Assembly: GCF_001677885.1 (NCBI RefSeq)
Contig: NZ_LOCQ01000043.1
Coordinates: forward strand, 1 to 64,000
Length of the DNA: 64,000 bases
Source of the DNA: Janthinobacterium psychrotolerans
GTDB taxonomy: Bacteria > Pseudomonadota > Gammaproteobacteria > Burkholderiales > Burkholderiaceae_D
Direction of reading: 5' to 3'
Shown: positions 27,938 through 37,935 of the stretch, in pieces
Numbering within the stretch: the first letter of the stretch is position 1
How the letters are laid out: every line of letters starts with the position of its first letter
Notes under the pieces: generated by a model
The model's input: only the letters and a program-made list of their open reading frames with translations
Told to the model about the DNA's origin: nothing
Database searches by the model: none
Translations under genes and position numbers: made by a program

Positions 27938-29023
27938 TTACTGGCCGGCGCGCAGCGCGCGGCTCTGACTGTGCACGGCGTCCACCATGGCCGCCACCGA
28001 CTCGGGCGGCGTGAACTGGGAAATACCATGACCGAGGTTGAACACATGGCCCGTGCCCTCGGACGGCGCGCCAAAGGCGCCCAGCACCTTGGCCACTTCG
28101 GCGCGGATCTGGTCCGGGCTGGCGAACAGGATGGCCGGGTCCAGGTTGCCCTGCAGACCGACCTTATGGCCGACCAGCTGGCGCGCACGCTCAAGGTTGA
28201 CGGTCCAGTCCAGGCCAACGGCGTCGGCGCCGATATCGGCGATCTGCTCGATCCACTGGCCACCGCCCTTGGTAAATACGATGGCGGGAATCTTGACGCC
28301 ATCCTTGTCGCGTTTCAACTGCGCCACCACCTGCCGCATGTAGTCCAGCGAGAATTCCTGGTAGGCGCCGTCGGCCAGCGCACCGCCCCAGGAATCGAAA
28401 ATCATCACCGCTTGCGCGCCGGCATCGATCTGCGCGTTCAGGTATTGCGCCACCGAGGTGGCGTTGATGGCCAGGATGTGGTGCATCAGCTCGGGACGGT
28501 TGTACAGCATCTTCTTGATGGTATGGAACTCTTTCGAGCCGCCGCCTTCCACCATATAGCAAGCCAGGGTCCACGGGCTGCCGGAAAAACCGATCAGCGG
28601 CACGCGGCCATGGAGTTCCGTGCGGATCTGCGTGACGGCCTTGAAGACGTAGTCGAGCGATTCCAGGTCCGGTACCTGCAAGGCCATCACGTCCTGCTCG
28701 GTGCGCAGCGGACGCTCGAATTTCGGTCCTTCGCCATCGGCGAAATACAGGCCCAGGCCCATCGCGTCGGGCACCGTCAAAATATCGGAAAACAGAATCG
28801 CCGCGTCCAGCGGGAAGCGCGCCAGGGGCTGCAAGGTCACTTCGGTGGCGTAATCGGGATTTTTCGCCAGGCCCAGGAAGGAGCCAGCCCGCTCGCGCGT
28901 GGCGCGATATTCGGGCAGGTAGCGGCCGGCCTGGCGCATCAGCCACACAGGTGTGTGCTCGGTCGGCTGGCGCAGCAGGGCGCGCAAAAAGGTGTCGTTC
29001 TGGAGCGGAGCAAATTGTGGCAT
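27938..29023 (-). CDS. hemE: Uroporphyrinogen decarboxylase
   Basis: HemE removes four carboxyl groups from uroporphyrinogen III to give coproporphyrinogen III in haem synthesis. The 361 residues (from ATG 29023, [40 protein letters not shown]) contain the invariant [11 protein letters not shown] substrate loop and the [14 protein letters not shown] segment. A TTG three codons upstream is a less likely start. It ends at a clear terminator, so it is not co-transcribed with priA. Confidence 0.97.
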   Translation of the reverse strand: MPQFAPLQNDTFLRALLRQPTEHTPVWLMRQAGRYLPEYRATRERAGSFLGLAKNPDYATEVTLQPLARFPLDAAILFSDILTVPDAMGLGLYFADGEGPKFERPLRTEQDVMALQVPDLESLDYVFKAVTQIRTELHGRVPLIGFSGSPWTLACYMVEGGGSKEFHTIKKMLYNRPELMHHILAINATSVAQYLNAQIDAGAQAVMIFDSWGGALADGAYQEFSLDYMRQVVAQLKRDKDGVKIPAIVFTKGGGQWIEQIADIGADAVGLDWTVNLERARQLVGHKVGLQGNLDPAILFASPDQIRAEVAKVLGAFGAPSEGTGHVFNLGHGISQFTPPESVAAMVDAVHSQSRALRAGQ

Positions 29024-29183
29024 GGCAGGCAATCTAGCTTGGGGGAAGCGGTATTATCGCATCCAATCGGCGCCAGCTCATTGATTCCGGTAACGGTTTG
29101 CAGCATTTGGCGCAGCTTGGCGCCTTCCTTTATGATGATGCACGCCTGGCGCCCGCCACCCTATCCACCGAACGGAGTTCCGC

Positions 29184-31133
29184 ATGACATCGACCACCAC
29201 CGCCCCTGTGATCCCCTACGGCGCCTGGCCTTCGCCGATCAGCGCCGCCATCGTCGCAGCCGGCGCCTCGCCGCTGACGCAGCTGGCCACCGGTGGCGCC
29301 GATGGCGGCGATCTCTACTGGCTGGCGGGAAGGGCCAGCGAAGCGGGCCGCAATACCCTGCTGCGCCAGCGCGGCGCGCGCACCGACGATGTCACGCCCG
29401 CCCCGTTCAATCTGCGCACCCGCGTGCATGAATATGGCGGCGGCGCGTATGCCGTCGATGGCAACGACGTGTATTTTTCGCATTTTTTAGATAACCGCCT
29501 GTATCGCGTCCAGGACGATGGCGTGGCCGAAGCGTTCAGTACCGGCAGCCATGCGCGTTATGCCGACTTCGTGGTCGACAAAGCCCGCGCGCGCCTGATC
29601 ACGGTGCGCGAACAGCATCCGGCGCAAGGCCATGCCCATCCCGACAACACCCTGGCGGCGGTCGGTTTTGACGGTACCGAAACGGTGCTGGCGCAGGGCC
29701 ACGATTTTTATGCCGCGCCGCGTTTGTCGCCGGACGGCCGGCAGCTGGCCTGGCTTACCTGGGACCATCCGCGCCTGCCGTGGCAGGGCACCGAACTGTG
29801 GCTGGCCGACGTACAAGCCGACGGCAGCCTGGGTACGCCGCGCCTGGTGGCCGGCAGCGCCAGCGAATCGATCTGCCAGCCGGAATGGTCGCCCGCCGGC
29901 GTCTTGCACTTCGTGTCGGACCGCAGCGGCTGGTGGAATCTGTACCGCTTGCACGGCGGCAAGGTCGACGCGCTGTGCCCGATGGAAGCCGAATTTGCCA
30001 CGCCGCACTGGACCTTTGGCGGCAGCCTGTACGGTTTTGTGTCCGATAATGAACTGATCTGCTCGTATATCGTGCAGGGCGTGAGCCACCTGGGCCGGTT
30101 GACGGTGGGCGCGGCCAAACTGGAAGCCTTGCCGCATCCCTACCAGGAAATCCGCGAAATGCGCGTCGGCCCCGGCTATGTGGCCTTGCTGGGCGGCAGC
30201 CCCACCATCGCGCTGGAACTGGCGCGCATCGACCTGTCGAACAATGAGCTGGAAGTGCTGGCGCAATCGATCACCGACCTGCCCGCCCTCGATTATTTGT
30301 CGGTGCCGCACAGCATCCGCTACGCCTCGAGCGGCGGACGCACGGCGCACGCGTTTTTCTATCCACCGGTCAATGGCGACGCGCAGGCGCCGCAGGGTAC
30401 GCTGCCGCCGGTGATCGTGATCAGCCATGGCGGTCCGACCAGCATGGCCAGCAATACCCTGAAACTGGCGACGCAGTACTGGACCAGCCGCGGCATCGGC
30501 GTGCTCGACGTCAACTATGGCGGCAGCAGCGGCTTTGGCCGTGCCTACCGCGACGCGCTGCGCGGCCAGTGGGGCATTGTCGACGTGGAAGACTGCATCG
30601 CCGGCGCGCGCTACCTGGTCGAACAGGGCCTGGCCGACGGCGAACGCCTGATCATTCGCGGCGGCAGCGCCGGCGGCCTGACCACCCTCTGCGCGCTGAC
30701 GTTCCACGATGTGTTCAAGGCCGGCGCCAGCTACTATGGCGTATCCGACCTGAAAGGGCTGGACCTCGATTCGCACAAGTTCGAATCGCACTACAATGAC
30801 TACCTGATCGCCTCGCAACCCAAGGCCGAAGCGCTGTACCGGGCCCGTTCGCCGATCCACCACACCGATAAACTGTCGCGGCCGATGATTTTCTTCCAGG
30901 GCCTCGACGACAAGGTGGTGCCGCCGCAGCAGTCGCAGCTGATGGTCGACGCCTTGAAGGCCAGTGGCGTGCCGGTGGCGTATGTGCCCCTGGAGGGCGA
31001 AGGCCATGGTTTCCGCAAGGCCGAAAACATTATCCGCACCCTGGACGCGGAACTGTACTTTTACCAGCGTGTCTTCCGGCTGGCCACGCAGCAAGGCGAG
31101 GCGCCGGTGCGGATCGACAATCTGCCCGCCTGA
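29184..31133 (+). CDS. S9-family serine peptidase (prolyl oligopeptidase type)
   Basis: A 649-residue two-domain protein. The N-terminal beta-propeller holds WD40-like repeats (FYAAPRLSPDGRQLAWLTWD, FVSDRSGWWNLYRL). The C-terminal alpha/beta hydrolase has the nucleophile in RGGSAGGLTTL, an acidic residue in FFQGLDDKVVPP and the catalytic His in EGEGHGF. It probably trims peptides or acyl-peptides. No signal peptide is seen, so it should be cytoplasmic. ATG 29184 has GGAG at 6 nt. The SNF2 helicase gene follows after 30 bp and may share the transcript. Confidence 0.9.
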   Translation: MTSTTTAPVIPYGAWPSPISAAIVAAGASPLTQLATGGADGGDLYWLAGRASEAGRNTLLRQRGARTDDVTPAPFNLRTRVHEYGGGAYAVDGNDVYFSHFLDNRLYRVQDDGVAEAFSTGSHARYADFVVDKARARLITVREQHPAQGHAHPDNTLAAVGFDGTETVLAQGHDFYAAPRLSPDGRQLAWLTWDHPRLPWQGTELWLADVQADGSLGTPRLVAGSASESICQPEWSPAGVLHFVSDRSGWWNLYRLHGGKVDALCPMEAEFATPHWTFGGSLYGFVSDNELICSYIVQGVSHLGRLTVGAAKLEALPHPYQEIREMRVGPGYVALLGGSPTIALELARIDLSNNELEVLAQSITDLPALDYLSVPHSIRYASSGGRTAHAFFYPPVNGDAQAPQGTLPPVIVISHGGPTSMASNTLKLATQYWTSRGIGVLDVNYGGSSGFGRAYRDALRGQWGIVDVEDCIAGARYLVEQGLADGERLIIRGGSAGGLTTLCALTFHDVFKAGASYYGVSDLKGLDLDSHKFESHYNDYLIASQPKAEALYRARSPIHHTDKLSRPMIFFQGLDDKVVPPQQSQLMVDALKASGVPVAYVPLEGEGHGFRKAENIIRTLDAELYFYQRVFRLATQQGEAPVRIDNLPA

Positions 31134-31163
31134 TTTTTATTGATAACCAATCCGAAAACCCGC

Positions 31164-34100
31164 ATGACCGATCCGCATTTGCTTGAGTTGCTTGAACAAT
31201 TCGACGCCCTGTCGCTACCTGAAAAAATGATTCTGGCCTTGCTGGCCATCGTCGGCGAGCCGGTGGGCAAACAGGCCACCTATGAACATTTGCAGCGCGC
31301 CAACGTGGTCGATGCCGATGGCGCACCATTCAAGCAGATGGGCGTCACCAGCATGCTGCAGAAGTTGGCGCGCCAGGCACTGATCAGCGAGGTGGTCGGG
31401 CGCGGCTTTGCCTGCGAAGCGAAACTGCGCTGGCCGGCCATGCGCGAGGCGATCGAACACCTGCATTTTCGCGACCTGTGCCACGCCATCGAAACCATCA
31501 ACCCGGTGCGCCGCAACTGGAACGGCTATGTGGAATTGCGCAGCTACCGGCAAGGCGTGGCGCGCCTGCGCATCGCGCTGCTGCGCAATGACGAGCGCGG
31601 CCAGGTAGCCTCCTTGCTGGCCGCCTGCATGGCCTGCTACGAGGCGCAGCAGCTGCATCCGCTGATCGAGATTTGCGGCCGGCCGTTCGAGCCGGCAATG
31701 CTGCCGTACATCGTGCCGCAGTTGCAGGACGAGATCCTGGCCGTGCTGCTGGCCAACGCGCCGCGCGAACCCGCCACGGCGCCGGCCATCCGCAGCTATG
31801 CGCGCGCGCACTTCGCGGCGCAGACGGCGGCCGGCGACTGGATCGCGCCCGCCCTGCCGCTGGCGCTGTCCGAAGACGCCATCCTGTGCGGCGAACTGGC
31901 GCAGGCGGCCGCGTACCTGGCTGGCCAGGAAGGCGCGCAAACGACGTATATCGACAGCACCATCGCCGTGCTGCGCGGCGAACACCCGCGGGCGCTGGCC
32001 GGTTTCGAAGCGGCCCTGAAAGCGCTGCGCAAGGAAACGGGCAAGCGCAAGCAGCTGTTTGCGGGCATCGGCGGCCATCTGTACATGCTGGCGCTGCTGA
32101 AAAGCGGCGACGCCAAACATCTCAAAACTGCCGAGACCTATCTCGATATCGCCGTGCATGTGCAACCCAACCATGACAGCGCCGTGTACCAGCAGCTGCA
32201 TATGCTGCGCCTGGTGCGCGCCGGCGTGATGCAGGCCGAACTGGTACAAACGCGCCACTGGGAAACCGCCTTGCAGGCGCAGCTGTTCCAGGGCCTGCTG
32301 TACTACTGGCTGTCGCTGCCGCAACTGGCCGAGCGCAAGCCGCAGCTGGAGGCGCTCATCGGCCAGGCCGATGCGGCCGGCTACGAGCTGATCGCCGCGC
32401 AGGCGGCCGGCGTGCTGGGCTTGCTCGGCGATCCGGCCATGGAACGCCTCGCCACGGCGAAACGGGCGCAGCATGGCCTGACGGACATGGCGCCGTGGTT
32501 CGAGCGCCAGGAAGCGTGGCAGCGCCAGCTGAGCGCGCTGATCAACCTGCAGCAGGGCAGCGCCAGCGAGGCGCCGGGAAGTGCCTCGCGGCTGGTGTGG
32601 CTGGTGGCGTTCGACCCTCGTTACGGCCTGACGGCGGTGGAGGTGCGCGAGCAGAAGCGCGATGCGCGCGGCGGCTGGACCAAGGGCCGCGCCATGAGCC
32701 TGAAACGCCTGGCCGAAGACGCGCATGAGCTCGAATTCCTGTCGCCGCACGACGTGCGCGCGGCAGCCAGCATCCTGCCTTTCAAGCAATATTATTCGTC
32801 GGCGCCGCGGCATGAAATCGTGCCCGACAAGGCGGCCCTGCTGCTGGTGGGCCATCCGCTGGTGTTCTGGCTCGACGCGCCCGACACGCGCGTGGAGCTG
32901 CTGGCCGGCGCGCCGGAGCTGCTGATCAAGTCGCATGATGGCCAGCTATGGCTGGGCCTGCAGCCGCCCCTGCCCGAAGAGGCGGTCGAGGTGGTGGTGC
33001 TGAAGGAAACCCCGACCCGATTGCGCGTGGTGCATATCCAGGACGAGCACCGGCGCATCGCCGCCATCGTCGGCCTGGGGCTGTCGGTGCCGCTGCATGC
33101 GGAAAAACAGGTGCTGCAGGCGATAGCCGCCATCTCGTCGATCGTCACGGTGCAATCGGACATCGGCGGCGGCGTGGCGGACGCCGAAGTGATCACGGCC
33201 GACCCGCGCCTGCATATCCACCTGCTGCCCTACAGCCAGGGCCTCAAGATGCAGATCCTGGTGCGCCCGCTGCTCGACAGCGGCGCCTATTACGTCCCCG
33301 GCAGCGGCGCCGAAAGCGTGTTTGCCGATGTGTCCGGGCGCGCGGTGCAGGCGCGGCGCGACCTGAACGCCGAACGCGAAGCGCAGCGCCAGCTGGTCAA
33401 ACAGTGCCTGGTGCTGGAACAGGCCGAGGAAGAGCATGGCGAATGGCTGCTGGGCCAGCCATCGCTGTCCCTGCAATTGCTGGTGGAACTGCAGCAACTC
33501 GATCCCGCAGGCATCGTGCTGGCCTGGCCCGAAGGCGAATCGATGCGCGTCTCGAAACGCATCGACAGCGGCCAGATGCGGCTCAAGATCAAAAGTGAAA
33601 AAGACTGGTTTGCCGCCAGCGGCGAAGTGCGGATCGACGAAGACAAGGTGATGGACCTGCGCGCGCTGCTCGACCTGATGCAGAACAACAAGAGCCGCTT
33701 CGTGGCGCTCGGCGACAACCAGTTTCTGGCGCTCAGCGACGAATTGCACCGCCGCCTGTCGGAACTGGCCGCCTACGGCCAGGTGCATGAAGATGGCGTG
33801 CACATCCATCCGCTGGCCGCGTTTGCGCTCGAAGAGCTGGCGCTCGACGCCGGTGGCGTGAACGCCGACAAACTGTGGCGCGAGCACCTGCTGCGCCTGC
33901 GCGCGCTCGACGACTACGCGCCGCAACTGCCGACCACCTTGCAGGCCGACCTGCGCGACTACCAGCTGGCCGGCTTCGAGTGGCTGGCGCGCCTGGCCAA
34001 CTGGGGCGTGGGCGCCTGCCTGGCCGACGACATGGGTCTCGGCAAAACGTTACAGGCGCTGGCGCTGATCCTGTCGCGCGCGCCCAATGGCCCGACCCTG

Positions 34101-35342
34101 GTGGTGGCGCCCACCTCGGTATGCATGAACTGGCTGTCCGAAGCGCAGCGCTTCGCGCCGACCTTGAAGCTGAAACTGTTCGGCAGCGGCGACCGCATCG
34201 ACATGCTCGACCAGCTGCAGCCATTCGACCTGGTGGTGGCCAGCTACGGCCTGCTGCAGCAGGAAGCGGCGCTGTTTGCCGGCGTGCACTGGCATACCAT
34301 CGTGCTCGATGAAGCGCAGGCGATCAAGAACGGCGCCACCAAGCGCTCGCAGGCCGTGATGGCGCTGCAGGGAGATTTTCGCATGGTGGCCAGCGGCACG
34401 CCGCTGGAAAACCATCTCGGTGAATTGTGGAATCTGTTCCGCTTCATCAATCCCGGTTTGCTGGGCACGCTGGACCAGTTCAACCTGCGCTTTGCCGGTC
34501 CGATCGAGAAAGATCAGGACAAGCGTGCCGCCGCCGGCGCCCGCCTGCGGCTCAAGCGCCTGATCGCGCCGTTCATCTTGCGCCGCACCAAGACGCAGGT
34601 CCTGTCCGAATTGCCGCCGCGCACGGAGATCGTGCTGGAAGTGCAGCTGTCGCCGCAGGAAACCGCGCTGTACGAGTCCTTGCGCCGCGCAGCGCTGGAA
34701 AAACTGGCGATGGTGGAAGGGCCGGCCTCGAAAAAAGCCATCCAGATCCTGGCCGAGATCATGAAACTGCGCCGCGCCTGCTGCAATCCGCAGCTGGTGG
34801 CGCCCGAGCTGGGCCTGGCCAGCAGCAAGCTGGCGGCATTTGCCGAATTGCTGTCGGGCCTGCTGGAAAACCGCCACAAGGTGCTGGTGTTCAGCCAGTT
34901 CGTCGACCACCTGACCCTGATCCGCCAGCACCTGGAGCAGCATGGCGTGCAGTACCAGTATCTCGACGGCAGCACGCCCATGCAGGAACGCAAGCGCCGG
35001 GTCGACGCCTTCCAGGCTGGCGACGGCGAGGTGTTCCTGATCAGCCTGAAAGCGGGCGGCATGGGCATCAACCTGACGGCGGCCGACTACGTGATCCACA
35101 TGGATCCGTGGTGGAATCCGGCCGTGGAAGACCAGGCCTCGGACCGCGCCCACCGCATGGGCCAGCTGCGCCCCGTGACGATTTACCGGCTGGTGGCGAA
35201 GCACACGATCGAGGAAGGCATCGTCGAATTGCACCAGCACAAGCGCGACCTGGCAGACAGTTTATTGGAAGGCAGCGATGCGGCCGCGCGCATGTCGGCC
35301 AATGACATGCTGGGCATGCTGCAGGAGGGCATGAAAAAATAG
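31164..35342 (+). CDS. Large SNF2-family helicase-like ATPase
   Basis: A 1392-residue protein whose last 450 residues are a Swi2/Snf2 ATPase. Motif I is LADDMGLGKTLQALALIL (about residues 953-970), motif II DEAQ, motif III VASGTPLENHLGELW, and motifs V-VI LKAGGMGINLTAADYVIH and DQASDRAHRMGQ. The roughly 930 residues before it are unlike RapA; they look alpha-helical and repeat-like (TPR-like) near 150-480, with a mixed beta domain later. Such proteins may remodel protein-DNA complexes, but no role is established. Start is ATG 31164; a TTG 8 codons earlier lacks support. Confidence 0.88.
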   Translation: MTDPHLLELLEQFDALSLPEKMILALLAIVGEPVGKQATYEHLQRANVVDADGAPFKQMGVTSMLQKLARQALISEVVGRGFACEAKLRWPAMREAIEHLHFRDLCHAIETINPVRRNWNGYVELRSYRQGVARLRIALLRNDERGQVASLLAACMACYEAQQLHPLIEICGRPFEPAMLPYIVPQLQDEILAVLLANAPREPATAPAIRSYARAHFAAQTAAGDWIAPALPLALSEDAILCGELAQAAAYLAGQEGAQTTYIDSTIAVLRGEHPRALAGFEAALKALRKETGKRKQLFAGIGGHLYMLALLKSGDAKHLKTAETYLDIAVHVQPNHDSAVYQQLHMLRLVRAGVMQAELVQTRHWETALQAQLFQGLLYYWLSLPQLAERKPQLEALIGQADAAGYELIAAQAAGVLGLLGDPAMERLATAKRAQHGLTDMAPWFERQEAWQRQLSALINLQQGSASEAPGSASRLVWLVAFDPRYGLTAVEVREQKRDARGGWTKGRAMSLKRLAEDAHELEFLSPHDVRAAASILPFKQYYSSAPRHEIVPDKAALLLVGHPLVFWLDAPDTRVELLAGAPELLIKSHDGQLWLGLQPPLPEEAVEVVVLKETPTRLRVVHIQDEHRRIAAIVGLGLSVPLHAEKQVLQAIAAISSIVTVQSDIGGGVADAEVITADPRLHIHLLPYSQGLKMQILVRPLLDSGAYYVPGSGAESVFADVSGRAVQARRDLNAEREAQRQLVKQCLVLEQAEEEHGEWLLGQPSLSLQLLVELQQLDPAGIVLAWPEGESMRVSKRIDSGQMRLKIKSEKDWFAASGEVRIDEDKVMDLRALLDLMQNNKSRFVALGDNQFLALSDELHRRLSELAAYGQVHEDGVHIHPLAAFALEELALDAGGVNADKLWREHLLRLRALDDYAPQLPTTLQADLRDYQLAGFEWLARLANWGVGACLADDMGLGKTLQALALILSRAPNGPTLVVAPTSVCMNWLSEAQRFAPTLKLKLFGSGDRIDMLDQLQPFDLVVASYGLLQQEAALFAGVHWHTIVLDEAQAIKNGATKRSQAVMALQGDFRMVASGTPLENHLGELWNLFRFINPGLLGTLDQFNLRFAGPIEKDQDKRAAAGARLRLKRLIAPFILRRTKTQVLSELPPRTEIVLEVQLSPQETALYESLRRAALEKLAMVEGPASKKAIQILAEIMKLRRACCNPQLVAPELGLASSKLAAFAELLSGLLENRHKVLVFSQFVDHLTLIRQHLEQHGVQYQYLDGSTPMQERKRRVDAFQAGDGEVFLISLKAGGMGINLTAADYVIHMDPWWNPAVEDQASDRAHRMGQLRPVTIYRLVAKHTIEEGIVELHQHKRDLADSLLEGSDAAARMSANDMLGMLQEGMKK

Positions 35343-35408
35343 GACTGGTGCGAACGACGCGCCAGATTCCATGCGATGATGCTTTTTCCCTGTTTGACGA
35401 CCGCGCCC

Positions 35409-35903
35409 ATGACCGATCCTCTCGCCCTACCCGACAGCAACGGCCCGCGCGCCGTCTTTTTGTGCGGCAAATCCTGGACCGCCTACACGGGAACGTTTTT
35501 CATCGCCGTGCTGCTGTTCTTTGCCGCCCTGCCGCTGGCCTTCAAGTACAACACGCGCGCCGCCTTGATCGTGCTGGCCGGCTCGGCCCTGATCGTCGGC
35601 TACCGCCTGCTGACCATCCGCAGCTATCAGCTGTATTACGACGAGGCCGGCGTCTGGCTCGCTTCCGGTATCTTGCCATGGAAGAAGAAGCTGACGGGTG
35701 TGCCATGGCGCGACCTGGGCCAGGCCAGCCATGAAACCACTTTCTGGAGCTGGCTGTTCCGCTCGTACACGGTGCGCATCAGTATGCGCAGCACCGGGCA
35801 GACGGTGATCCATGCCAGCGGCATGGCGCGCGGCAAGCATGCCGTCGACACCATCCATATCCGCCTGCGGGAGCTGCTCGACAGCCGCGCCGTCGTCGTC
35901 TGA
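35409..35903 (+). CDS. Small membrane protein with PH-like domain, hypothetical
   Basis: A 164-residue protein with two adjacent transmembrane segments (TGTFFIAVLLFFAALPLAF and AALIVLAGSALIVGYRLL). A soluble part of about 90 residues follows, with a bacterial-PH-like pattern (YYDEAGVWLASGILPWKKKLTGVPWRDL). Function is unknown. The start is uncertain: ATG 35409 is preferred, but ATG 35376 or 35379 are also possible and none has a good ribosome site. It follows the SNF2 gene by 66 bp on the same strand. Confidence 0.7.
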   Translation: MTDPLALPDSNGPRAVFLCGKSWTAYTGTFFIAVLLFFAALPLAFKYNTRAALIVLAGSALIVGYRLLTIRSYQLYYDEAGVWLASGILPWKKKLTGVPWRDLGQASHETTFWSWLFRSYTVRISMRSTGQTVIHASGMARGKHAVDTIHIRLRELLDSRAVVV

Positions 35904-36010
35904 GCCCGGGATCGTCGCGTAAAGCTGGCGCAACGCCGCCGATTGATGCTAATCTTTGGGCCGCTACGGCAAGCACAGCAAGACTGTGCAATCGTTGTTT
36001 GGTACCGGCA

Positions 36011-36035
36011 CTATCAGTTTAATATTTACTGATAG
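36011..36035. promoter_or_regulatory. Palindrome upstream of the DUF885 gene
   Basis: CTATCAGT (36011-36018) and ACTGATAG (36028-36035) are perfect inverted arms around a 9-nt AT-rich centre, 32 bp before the start codon. It could be an operator or a leader hairpin. Confidence 0.45.
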
Positions 36036-36067
36036 ACACAAATAACCAAATAATCAAGAGAATATTT

Positions 36068-37912
36068 ATGATGACAAGAAATAAAGTTGCGCTCGCAGCG
36101 TTGCTGATGGCCTTCACGCTGTCGCCGGCCAGCGCCGCCAAAAAGCCGCAGAAAAATGGCAAGGCCAGCAAGTCTGCGGTCGCCAAAAAAGCTGTCGTCG
36201 GCGCCACCGCCACGGCGGCCGCAGCGGCCGCGATTGCCGGTGAAAACAGCCGCGACCGCACCATGAACTACCTGAGCGGCCAGTTTTTGAACAAGCTGTG
36301 GCAGCTCGACCCGGAAAGCGCGATTTCCGCCGGCAAATACGATGGCGCCGCCAACCTGACCATTCCCGACGCGGCCAACCGCCAGCGCCAGCTGGCTTTT
36401 ATCAACGAATGGCTGGACAAATTCGGCAAGCTCGACGGCAGCAAAATGTCGGACAAACAGCGCACCGACCTGGCCCTGCTGACCAACAAGCTGCAATCGG
36501 ACCGCTGGTATTTGACCACCTTCCGCGAATTCGAGTGGAATCCCGCCATGTACAACGTGGCCAGCTCGATCGACTTCATCCTCAACACGGAATACGCCTC
36601 ACAGCCGCAGCGCCTGCGCACCCTGCTCAAGCGCATCGCCACCGTGCCGCAGTACTATGTGGCCGCGCGCGCCAGCATCGTCAACCCGACGCGCGAACAC
36701 ACGCAGCTGGCGATCGCCCAGAGCGCCGGCGTGCTGACCGTGCTCGACGACCTGAACAAGGCGGCCCAGGCCTCGATCCTGACGCCGACCGAAAAGCAGC
36801 TGTACCACGCGCGCGTCACGGCGGCCCGCACGGCCGTGCAAGGCTATGCCGCCTGGCTGACGGAGCAGGATGCCGCGCTGGCGCAGAGCGGTGCGCGCTC
36901 CTTCCGCATCGGCAAGGAACTGTACGAGCAGAAGTTCAATTACGATATCCAGGCCAGCGTCAGTGCCGAACAGATGTACCAGAAGGCCCTGGCGGCGCGC
37001 GAAAAGCTGCTCGATCACATGAACAGCCTGTCCGACGAGCTGTGGAGCAAGACCATGGGCAACGCCGCCAAGCCGCAGGACCGCAACGAAAAGATCGGCA
37101 TGGTGATCGACAAGCTGTCGAGCAACCATGTGGCGCCCGCCGATTTCGTGCCGGAAATCCGGCGCCAGATCCCGCAGCTGCAGGAATGGGTCACCAGCCA
37201 CAACCTGCTGACGATGGACCCGCAAAAGCCGCTGGTGGTGCGTGAAACGCCGCCCTACCAGCGCGGCGTGGCCGGCGCCAGCATCGAAGCGCCCGGCCCC
37301 TACCGTCCGCAGGACCGCACGTATTACAACGTGACGCCGCTCGACGGCGAAACGCCGGAACAGGCGGAAAGCAGCTTGCGCGAATACAACCACTGGATTT
37401 TGCAGATCCTCAATATCCACGAAGCGATTCCCGGCCATTACACACAGCTGGTCTATGCCAACAAATCGCCGTCGCTGGTCAAGTCGATCTTCGGCAACGG
37501 CGCCATGATCGAAGGCTGGGCCGTGTATGGCGAGCGCATGATGCTCGAGTCCGGTTACGGCAACAATGAAGCGGAAATGTGGCTGATGTATTCGAAGTGG
37601 AACTTGCGCAGCGTCACCAACACCATCCTCGATTACAGCGTGCACGTGCTGGGCATGACCGAGGCGCAGGCGCTTGACCTGCTGACGCGCCAGGCCTTCC
37701 AGACCAGGCGCGAAGCGACGGAAAAATGGCGTCGCGTGCAGCTGAGCTCGGTGCAACTGACCAGCTATTTCAGCGGCTACAGCGAAATCATGGATCTGCG
37801 CGAAGAGCGCAAGCAGGCACTGGGCAGCCGCTTCGTGCTGAAGGATTTCCATGAGCAATTCCTCAGCTATGGCAGCGCGCCGGTGAAAGTGATCAGGGAA
37901 CTGATGCAGTAA
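36068..37912 (+). CDS. Secreted DUF885 family protein (putative metallopeptidase)
   Basis: A 614-residue protein with a signal peptide (MMTRNKVALAALLMAFTLSPASAA), then a Lys/Ala-rich linker and the DUF885 domain. HEAIPGHYTQ carries the HExxxGH metal-binding motif of this family, followed by EGWAVYGERMMLE, which supplies a further Glu. Related proteins are annotated as zinc carboxypeptidase-like; activity is unproven. It should be periplasmic or outer-membrane linked. Its likely terminator (7-bp stem at 37936-37942 with 38227-38233, then a T-run) is interrupted by a repeat element. Confidence 0.88.
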   Translation: MMTRNKVALAALLMAFTLSPASAAKKPQKNGKASKSAVAKKAVVGATATAAAAAAIAGENSRDRTMNYLSGQFLNKLWQLDPESAISAGKYDGAANLTIPDAANRQRQLAFINEWLDKFGKLDGSKMSDKQRTDLALLTNKLQSDRWYLTTFREFEWNPAMYNVASSIDFILNTEYASQPQRLRTLLKRIATVPQYYVAARASIVNPTREHTQLAIAQSAGVLTVLDDLNKAAQASILTPTEKQLYHARVTAARTAVQGYAAWLTEQDAALAQSGARSFRIGKELYEQKFNYDIQASVSAEQMYQKALAAREKLLDHMNSLSDELWSKTMGNAAKPQDRNEKIGMVIDKLSSNHVAPADFVPEIRRQIPQLQEWVTSHNLLTMDPQKPLVVRETPPYQRGVAGASIEAPGPYRPQDRTYYNVTPLDGETPEQAESSLREYNHWILQILNIHEAIPGHYTQLVYANKSPSLVKSIFGNGAMIEGWAVYGERMMLESGYGNNEAEMWLMYSKWNLRSVTNTILDYSVHVLGMTEAQALDLLTRQAFQTRREATEKWRRVQLSSVQLTSYFSGYSEIMDLREERKQALGSRFVLKDFHEQFLSYGSAPVKVIRELMQ

Positions 37913-37935
37913 GGCAGTCCTTGGCGGCAGGCACG

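Noticed and set aside
31164..35903. SNF2 gene and neighbours as a known phage-defence system (e.g. DISARM-like)
   Set aside because: No methyltransferase, PLD or DUF1998 partner nearby; the neighbours are an S9 peptidase and a small membrane protein.
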